Below, piece after piece: positions 7,801 to 11,411 of a stretch of DNA of 11,411 nt (positions are counted from its first letter, which is position 1; each line of letters opens with the position of its first letter). Location of the stretch: contig CANCCE010000079.1 in the NCBI GenBank assembly GCA_947374505.1, positions 1 to 11,411 of the forward strand. Direction: 5' to 3'. The DNA is from Comamonadaceae bacterium. GTDB lineage: Bacteria > Pseudomonadota > Gammaproteobacteria > Burkholderiales > Burkholderiaceae_C. The notes beneath the pieces are model-generated. The model saw only the letters and a program-made list of their open reading frames with translations, did not search any database and was not told where the DNA came from. The position numbers and the translations under genes were made by a program.

Positions 7801-8248
7801 GCAGATTCGCAGCCGTGGATATGACCGCGTGCCCATCATCATGGTGTCAGCCAATGTGTTTGAGAACCAGCTCTCTCGGCTTAAGGCCGCAGGCTGTCAG
7901 GCCTTTGTGGCCAAGCCCGTGCTGGAGTCTGAACTGATGGACGCCCTGCAGCGCCATTTGGGGCTGGAGTGGGTGACGTCCCTGGTGTCGCCCACGGCCC
8001 TGGAGACGTTCACGCCGCCTTGCCCGGCAGAGGAATTTGTCGCCCTTGGGGAAGACGCTCGCGCCGAACTGATACGACTGGTCAAGATGGGCCACGTGCA
8101 CGGACTGCACCGTTTGCTCGACAGATTTATGGCCGAAGATCCCACGTTGACAGCGAGCTGCACCCAGCTGCGCGGCTATGTCAACCGCTGCGAACTCGAG
8201 TCGCTGCTGGACTACCTGACGGAGGACGTTGATGCCAGCGAGTCTTGA
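4853..8248 (+). CDS. NCS1 permease-like transporter fused to hybrid sensor histidine kinase with receiver domain
   Basis: This is a predicted membrane sensor kinase of 1131 residues. Residues 1-45 are a hydrophilic N-terminus (RIRREYNAWVADESLEDYAL). Residues 46-476 form about 12 membrane helices of the nucleobase:cation symporter-1 type, including the typical RGAGFGYLGS at 107-116. A cysteine-rich segment follows at 499-536. Two more helices lie at about 566-588 and 607-629, then a coiled-coil-like linker. The HisKA domain has the phospho-acceptor His684 in MTHELRTPLN. The ATPase has Asn802 (LLSNAVRF), Asp829 (DTGIGIA) and GTGLGLT. The receiver domain (about 920-1037) has Asp926/927, Asp970 and Lys1021. 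A helical tail ends the protein. The start is TTG at 4853: there is no in-frame ATG nearby, a stop lies in frame at 4811, and GAGAG sits 5 bases upstream. The gene overlaps the next regulator gene by 17 bases and diverges from urtA. It probably senses an N-rich small molecule and controls urt; the ligand is unknown. Confidence 0.9.
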   Translation: MTIATQKIFRIRREYNAWVADESLEDYALRYTPRGFRKWSEWRVGNTAFGAVSFLALEAIGAAIALNYGFTNALWAILAVGLITFLTGLPISYYAARYGVDMDLLTRGAGFGYLGSTITSLIYASFTFIFFALEAAIMALALQMYLDIPIVWCYVISALIVVPMVVRGITLISKLQMWTQPVWGVLLLLPYLAVLWKNPQAFADFTGLSGNTSGSSGFDPLMFGAASTVAFSLVVQIGEQVDFLRFLPEKTAANRKRWWAAVLMAGPGWISLGMLKMLGGAFLAFLVLQHELPTAKAMEPTQMYLAGFSYVFTDPAWVMAATVLFVVLSQLKINLTNAYAGSLAWSNFFARLTHSHPGRVVWLVFNVAIALLLMTLGVFSALEKVLGLYSNVAIAWVGALVADLVINKPLGLSPPGIEFKRAHLYDINPVGLGSMLIAAVLAVVAYTGVLGPLAEAFSPFIALGTALVLSPLLAWATQGRYYIARQPKIMGVPGQMVTCHVCENAFEVEDMASCPIYSAPICSLCCTLESRCHDRCKTNSRAAEQAEQFLRALLPSGLSSRVNFRVGHFIVVSLSLCAVLTTVMGMIYTQETTQFLTGDPSTVLRSAFVKVFAMLMLIVAVCSWWVVLGSESRRMAQDDSNRQNQLLSREIEAHQRTDEALQTAKELAESANQAKTRYVTGMTHELRTPLNSILGYSQILLKNEALVNMPREAVQTIQRSGEHLLQLVDGLLDLARIEAGRLRLEPVPVPLPDFLEGLVNMVRPQAEAKGVDFVYTHSGRMPAWVQADAKRLRQIIINLLSNAVRFTDAGSVTLHVDCRRKVIRFDVVDTGIGIAPQDQQRIFLPFERGAAGRRRGYPGTGLGLTITALLTSLMGGDLSLKSEPNKGSTFSVRLYLNEIDNPGPLADAPHQIAGFFGKRRTLLVVDDQPVQRQMLAGMLTPLGFEIHEAASGLECLDSLKDEVPDAILLDISMDDMDGWETAVQIRSRGYDRVPIIMVSANVFENQLSRLKAAGCQAFVAKPVLESELMDALQRHLGLEWVTSLVSPTALETFTPPCPAEEFVALGEDARAELIRLVKMGHVHGLHRLLDRFMAEDPTLTASCTQLRGYVNRCELESLLDYLTEDVDASES
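6347..6460 (+). other. Cysteine-rich, possibly metal-binding segment within the sensor kinase
   Basis: Residues 499-536 of the kinase hold eight cysteines: C499-x2-C502, C514, C522-x2-C525, C526, C532-x3-C536, plus His500 and His533. They lie between the transporter part and the two extra membrane helices, so they are probably cytoplasmic. The paired CxxC spacing resembles zinc-knuckle or ribbon folds, and a redox or Fe-S role is also possible. No named domain is recognised with certainty. Confidence 0.55.
8221..8225 (+). promoter_or_regulatory. Ribosome binding site of the response regulator, inside the kinase gene
   Basis: GGAGG lies 6 bases before the ATG at 8232 and inside the end of the kinase coding region. 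It decides between TTG (8229) and ATG (8232) in favour of the latter and suggests coupled translation of kinase and regulator. Confidence 0.8.
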
Positions 8249-9125
8249 GACCCAACGCCCGGTCGTGCTGGTGGTTGACGATGCGCCGAGCAGTCTCGGC
8301 ATGCTGTGTGACTCGCTGGAAGGCGAGGGCTATACCGTGTTGGTGGCGCGTGACGGGGATGCCGCCTTGCAGCGCCTGGAACTGGTGGTGCCCGACGCCA
8401 TTCTGCTCGATGCCGTCATGCCCGGACTGTCGGGTTTTGAGACCTGCCGACAGATCAAGGCTAATCCGGCACTGGCGCATATTCCTGTGATTTTCATGAC
8501 CGGGTTGTCGGAAACTGAGCATGTGCTCGAAGGTTTTGCCTGCGGTGGCGTGGACTATGTGGTCAAGCCGCTGCGCGCGCAGGAAGTGGTGGCACGTCTG
8601 CACACCCATACCCGCAATGCCCGCATGACGCGGCTGGCTCGGGAGGCGGTGGATGTGGCTGGTTTTGGCGTGCTGCTGGTCGATGCACGAGGTCGTGTGG
8701 CGTGGCGCTCGCCGCAGGCCGCGTTATGGCTTAACAGCCTCGATGGCGAGGCAGCGCCAGGACGTTTGCCGCGAGCCATGGATGCAGCCTTGCTGGATGA
8801 CAGTGCGCCCGTATTGATCAGTTCGGACGGCCTGCAGTTGTCCGTCCGCAATATGGGCCGGGTTGGTATTGGTGAAACCATGCTGCTGCTGGAACAACTC
8901 AGCACCAATGCCAGCGTGCCTTCGCGCTTGACCAATGCTGCGCTGACGCCGCGAGAAACCGAAGTCCTGTCTTGGCTGGCCAAGGGTAAAACCAACCGTG
9001 ACATGGGTGACATTCTCGGCATGAGCCACCGCACGGTGAACAAACATTTGGAGCATATTTTTGAAAAACTGGGCGTCGAGACGCGCGCGGCAGCAGCGGC
9101 TCTGGCCAGCGGCCACATGTTGTGA
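8232..9125 (+). CDS. Response regulator, REC-PAS-like-LuxR type
   Basis: This is a predicted DNA-binding response regulator of 297 residues, the likely partner of the preceding transporter-kinase. The receiver domain (about 10-125) has the acidic pair Asp16-Asp17, the phospho-acceptor Asp60 in AILLDAVMPG, Thr90 and Lys112 (VVKPL). The C-terminal LuxR/NarL helix-turn-helix (about 236-293) reads LTPRETEVLSWLAKGKTNRD and then SHRTVNKHLEHIFEKLGVET, very close to family consensus. Between them (about 140-222) lies a segment starting FGVLLVDARGRVAWRSPQAA, which looks like a short or degenerate PAS domain. NarL-type regulators are typically about 210 residues, so this insertion explains the extra length. 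The start overlaps the kinase end by 17 bases behind a GGAGG site. The likely targets are the divergent urtABCDE operon and perhaps its own operon. The output domain is of a class that works with sigma-70, not sigma-54. Confidence 0.93.
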   Translation: MPASLETQRPVVLVVDDAPSSLGMLCDSLEGEGYTVLVARDGDAALQRLELVVPDAILLDAVMPGLSGFETCRQIKANPALAHIPVIFMTGLSETEHVLEGFACGGVDYVVKPLRAQEVVARLHTHTRNARMTRLAREAVDVAGFGVLLVDARGRVAWRSPQAALWLNSLDGEAAPGRLPRAMDAALLDDSAPVLISSDGLQLSVRNMGRVGIGETMLLLEQLSTNASVPSRLTNAALTPRETEVLSWLAKGKTNRDMGDILGMSHRTVNKHLEHIFEKLGVETRAAAAALASGHML

Positions 9126-9160
9126 GTCTTGAGCAATGCCTGCGGCTTGTTGTGCTTGCC

Positions 9161-9166
9161 TACAAT
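9161..9166 (+). promoter_or_regulatory. Possible -10 element of dcd
   Basis: TACAAT matches the sigma-70 -10 consensus at five of six positions and would start transcription about 19 bases before the dcd ATG. No good -35 hexamer is found at 16-18 bases upstream, so this is only a weak candidate. Confidence 0.25.
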
Positions 9167-9191
9167 CAGACAAATTCAAGGAACCTTCCGA

Positions 9192-9767
9192 ATGAGCATC
9201 AAGAGCGACAAATGGATACGCCGTATGGCCGAATCAACCGGCATGATCGAGCCGTTCGAGCCCGGTCAAATCCGGCAAGCGGCCGACGGCCAGAAGATCA
9301 TCAGCTACGGCACCAGCAGTTACGGCTACGACATTCGCTGTGCGCCCGAGTTCAAGGTGTTCACCAACATCCACAGCACCGTGGTCGACCCGAAAAACTT
9401 CGATGAAAAAAGCTTTGTCGATTTCCATGGCGACAGTTGCATCATCCCGCCCAACAGTTTTGCCTTGGCGCGCACGCTGGAATACTTCCGCATCCCGCGC
9501 AACGTGTTGACTATTTGCCTCGGCAAAAGCACCTACGCGCGCTGCGGCATCATCGTCAACGTGACGCCTTTCGAGCCCGAATGGGAAGGCTATGTTACGC
9601 TGGAGTTCTCCAACACCACGCCGCTGCCAGCGCGCATTTACGCCGGCGAAGGTTGCGCACAAGTCTTGTTCTTCGAGAGCGACCCGGACGACGTTTGCGA
9701 AGTCTCCTACAAAGACCGCGGTGGCAAGTACCAAGGTCAGACCGGCGTCACGCTGCCCAAAGCGTAA
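9192..9767 (+). CDS. dcd: dCTP deaminase
   Basis: Dcd converts dCTP to dUTP and ammonia in the cytoplasm, supplying the dUMP precursor for dTTP synthesis. The protein is 191 residues, the usual size. It begins MSIKSDKWIRRMAESTGMIE, as in proteobacterial Dcd. It has SYGTSSYGYDIR at 38-49, the phosphate-binding segment GKSTYARCGI at 111-120 (conserved Ser and Arg), and the catalytic-glutamate segment EGYVTLEFSN, with the glutamate at 138. The C-terminal GGKYQGQTGVTLP is the lid that closes over the triphosphate. The frame is open back to 9129, but the ATG at 9192 has an AAGGA site at 9178-9182 and gives the family-length protein. The gene lies 66 bases after the response regulator on the same strand and is probably an independent housekeeping unit. 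A weak TACAAT -10 candidate precedes it. Confidence 0.97.
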   Translation: MSIKSDKWIRRMAESTGMIEPFEPGQIRQAADGQKIISYGTSSYGYDIRCAPEFKVFTNIHSTVVDPKNFDEKSFVDFHGDSCIIPPNSFALARTLEYFRIPRNVLTICLGKSTYARCGIIVNVTPFEPEWEGYVTLEFSNTTPLPARIYAGEGCAQVLFFESDPDDVCEVSYKDRGGKYQGQTGVTLPKA

Positions 9768-9832
9768 ATTTCTGACAGCTTGGCGCGCTGGCTGCTGACG
9801 GCTCTGGCAAGCATATCGCCTAATATGAGCCC

Positions 9833-10087
9833 ATGGCGCATTTATCTACCTGCACCAACGTCACGGCCTCTGCCCACCAGCTTCATTATTGGCCTTGCGA
9901 ATTGCTGCACGCCTTCACCCTTGAGATGGCAGCGCGCGGTATTTGCGTGCATGAAGCCATGATGCTGGGGGACGCAGACTATGCTCGGCAGAAATTAGCC
10001 CAGGCCACCGGGCTGCATGATCCGGTCTTAGATCCGTTGGTGCTCAACATGTTGGATTATTTCGAGCAAGCACGCCAAGGCGACTAA
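9833..10087 (+). CDS. Hypothetical 84-residue protein
   Basis: I do not recognise this protein. It is 84 residues, soluble-looking and acidic toward the end, with no signal peptide or membrane helix. It contains His/Cys-rich patches (STCTNVTASAHQLHYWPCEL), a likely helix pair (ELLHAFTLEMAARGICVHEA) and a C-terminal amphipathic helix (LVLNMLDYFEQARQGD). No paralogue is visible in the window. The ATG at 9833 is 65 bases downstream of dcd and has no clear Shine-Dalgarno sequence. A TAATAT box at 9821-9826 is placed so that transcription could begin at the ATG itself, making a leaderless mRNA possible. The gene is convergent with the lipoprotein gene, 19 bases away. The composition looks coding and the frame fills the gap between dcd and the lipoprotein gene, so it is probably real, but the function is unknown. 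Confidence 0.55.
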   Translation: MAHLSTCTNVTASAHQLHYWPCELLHAFTLEMAARGICVHEAMMLGDADYARQKLAQATGLHDPVLDPLVLNMLDYFEQARQGD

Positions 10088-10106
10088 AGTGGCGCGTTGC
10101 CTACTT

Positions 10107-10826
10107 CTACTTGCGAATCACTTCGCCGGTGTCTGCCTTGAAACGAACCACCTGAACGCGTCCATTGGCACCCGGAAAGCCTTCAAAGACCGCTCTCACC
10201 AAATAAGGCGCCACCGATGGCAAGGGACTTGGAGCGCCTTCGTGGGTCGCGTTTGATTCAAAGACGGTGCGCGGTGAGCTGCCTGCCGGGCCTTGCGTAT
10301 CGAGCAAGCGCAGTCGCAAGTGACTGACCTGGACGGTCTGCATGAGTTGCTGGTTGCCAACGTAGCGAGAGCCAAAAGGATCGGGCATCCAATAACCGGG
10401 ATAAATTCGACCGGCGGCATCCCGGTAACCAGGTCGGTAGATGTATTGGTCCTGGTAGACCGGTCTTGAATAGCTGCGATTGTCGAGCTGGCTCGTGACA
10501 CTCAGGTCGACCAAAATGCGCGCCGGCTGGCCGCTGGTTGCTGGTTGTAAACCCTGCTTGACGAGCTCGATGGCGACCAAGTTTGCGTAAGACGCCTGCT
10601 CGAGCTCTCGGGTGTGGTCGGCTGGCGCCAAAAATCCAAAGCTGCCGCCGGCCACATCCGATGGCCATTGCTGGAAGCTGCTGACCCGCGTGGTGATCGG
10701 TGAGGCGCAACCGCTCAGGAGTGAGATCAAGACCAGCGCGCCACAGACAAGCCTGGCGCGGCTGAACAAGATGCAGGAATGGGTGTGAATTGAAAAAGCC
10801 ATTGGTTTGGGACATTCTGCGCTCAC
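10107..10826 (-). CDS. DUF4136-type outer-envelope lipoprotein
   Basis: This is a predicted lipoprotein of unknown function. It has a signal sequence with basic residues (FSRARLVCGALVLISLL) and a lipobox LSGC whose cysteine would be lipidated (residue 40 from the chosen start), followed by Ala-Ser, which suggests outer-membrane sorting. The mature part has the pattern of DUF4136 proteins: VSSFQQWPSDVAGGSFGFLA near the start, a Tyr/Pro-rich region (YSRPVYQDQYIYRPGYRD, then GRIYPGYWMPDPFG), a beta-rich end and FEGFPGANGRVQVVRF near the C-terminus. I chose GTG at 10824-10826 because AGGAA (10833-10837) lies 6 bases upstream. An internal ATG at 10800-10802 would give a shorter, more standard leader but has no ribosome binding site. 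The frame also allows a TTG at 10850. The gene is divergent from the helicase gene and convergent with the small ORF. Confidence 0.85.
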   Translation of the reverse strand: MSAECPKPMAFSIHTHSCILFSRARLVCGALVLISLLSGCASPITTRVSSFQQWPSDVAGGSFGFLAPADHTRELEQASYANLVAIELVKQGLQPATSGQPARILVDLSVTSQLDNRSYSRPVYQDQYIYRPGYRDAAGRIYPGYWMPDPFGSRYVGNQQLMQTVQVSHLRLRLLDTQGPAGSSPRTVFESNATHEGAPSPLPSVAPYLVRAVFEGFPGANGRVQVVRFKADTGEVIRK

Positions 10827-10832
10827 CAAAGG

Positions 10833-10837
10833 TTCCT
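10833..10837 (-). promoter_or_regulatory. Ribosome binding site supporting the GTG start of the lipoprotein gene
   Basis: On the minus strand AGGAA stands 6 bases before the GTG at 10826. The alternative ATG at 10802 has nothing comparable, so this site decides the start, though not conclusively. Confidence 0.5.
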
Positions 10838-10911
10838 GCTGCTGACTCAAAATCAGGGCTTACGCCGGCCAGCCAGCCTCGACACGCCAGAATGAGACAA
10901 TAGAGGCAAAT

Positions 10912-11411
10912 ATGACGTCCTCTTTTTCTAATCTCAATCTAGCGGAACCACTGGCACGTGCCGTGGCCGAAATGGGCTACGAGTCCATGACTCCGATCCA
11001 GGAGCAAGCTATTCCCATCGTTTTGCAGGGCAAAGATGTCATGGGTGCGGCCCAGACTGGCACCGGCAAAACAGCTGCTTTTTCATTGCCGCTGCTGCAG
11101 CGCATGATGACCCACGAAAACGCTTCAGCCTCGCCCGCCCGACATCCTGTGCGCGCCTTGGTCTTGTTGCCAACCCGTGAACTCGCCGACCAAGTCGCGC
11201 AGCAGGTTAAGCTCTACGCCAAGTACACCAACCTGCGCAGTGCCGTGGTGTTTGGTGGCATGGACATGAAGCCACAAACCGCCGAGCTCAAAAAAGGCGT
11301 TGAAGTGCTGGTCGCCACGCCGGGTCGTTTGCTCGACCACATCGAGGCTAAAAACGCCGTCTTGAACCAAGTCGAATACGTTGTGCTCGACGAGGCTGAC
11401 CGCATGCTCGA
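10912..11411 (+). CDS. DEAD-box ATP-dependent RNA helicase, RhlE type (partial, C-terminus outside window)
   Basis: This is the first 166 residues of an ATP-dependent RNA helicase, a cytoplasmic enzyme that remodels RNA duplexes in ribosome assembly or RNA decay. The visible motifs are, in order: Q motif (F5, then GYESMTPIQ at 22-30), motif I AAQTGTGKT at 46-54, motif Ia PTRELA at 87-92, GG at 115-116, motif Ib TPGR at 136-139 and motif II DEAD at 160-163. The order and spacing are those of complete DEAD-box proteins, so the N-terminal RecA domain looks intact. The opening MTSSFSNLNLAEPLARAVAE and the segment after motif I (AAFSLPLLQRM) are most like RhlE of Burkholderiales; the subfamily call is a judgement. 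The ATG at 10912 has GAGG at 10903-10906. The gene is divergent from the lipoprotein gene across 85 bases, in which I see no strong promoter. Confidence 0.92.
   Translation, partial: MTSSFSNLNLAEPLARAVAEMGYESMTPIQEQAIPIVLQGKDVMGAAQTGTGKTAAFSLPLLQRMMTHENASASPARHPVRALVLLPTRELADQVAQQVKLYAKYTNLRSAVVFGGMDMKPQTAELKKGVEVLVATPGRLLDHIEAKNAVLNQVEYVVLDEADRML

Noticed and set aside
9129..9191. N-terminal extension of Dcd by 21 residues
   Set aside because: The ATG at 9192 has a ribosome binding site and gives the standard Dcd start MSIKSDKW; the extension contains the probable promoter region.
10074..10096. Possible bidirectional terminator between the small ORF and the lipoprotein gene (CGCCA...TGGCG)
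   Set aside because: Only five base pairs with a 12-base loop and no T-run on either strand; too weak to call.
10891..10906. GACAAT as a -10 element for the helicase gene
   Set aside because: No -35 hexamer at suitable spacing, and the transcript would start inside or after the ribosome binding site, so it was not annotated.

Overview
The window looks like chromosomal DNA of a betaproteobacterium, most likely Burkholderiales and close to Comamonadaceae. This is inferred from the GC-rich codon use, the style of the encoded proteins (Dcd, the DUF4136 lipoprotein, the RhlE-type helicase) and a full-length urt operon. No species can be named from the sequence alone. I see no mobile elements, tRNA, rRNA or CRISPR, and genes cover nearly all of the window.

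Left part (1-4637, minus strand): a urtABCDE operon for a high-affinity urea ABC transporter, read right to left. It holds UrtA (Tat-type periplasmic binding protein), UrtB and UrtC (permeases), UrtD (ATPase) and UrtE (ATPase, cut by the left edge). A perfect 9-bp hairpin without a T-run sits between urtA and urtB. urtC and urtD overlap by ATGA, and the urtE ribosome binding site overlaps the urtD stop codon.

Middle (4638-9125, plus strand): divergent from urtA, across a 215-bp regulatory region, is a two-gene signalling unit. The first gene encodes an unusual 1131-residue protein. Its N-terminal half is an NCS1-type (cytosine/purine/allantoin permease-like) membrane transporter domain, followed by a cysteine-rich cytoplasmic segment, two further membrane helices, a histidine kinase core, a receiver domain and a helical C-terminal tail. 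The second gene overlaps it by 17 bp and encodes a response regulator with receiver, PAS-like and LuxR-type DNA-binding parts. The divergent layout suggests that this transporter-sensor pair controls urtABCDE. The intergenic region carries a good sigma-54-type -24/-12 match pointing at the kinase gene, and an inverted repeat TACGT-N6-ACGTA that could be the regulator's operator. A working model (inference) is that nitrogen limitation raises the sensor pair through sigma-54, and the pair then switches on urea uptake when its ligand is present.

Right part (9126-11411): housekeeping and unrelated genes. These are dcd (dCTP deaminase), a small unrecognised 84-residue ORF that may be leaderless, a convergent DUF4136-type lipoprotein gene, and the first 500 bases of a DEAD-box RNA helicase of RhlE type, which runs off the right edge.
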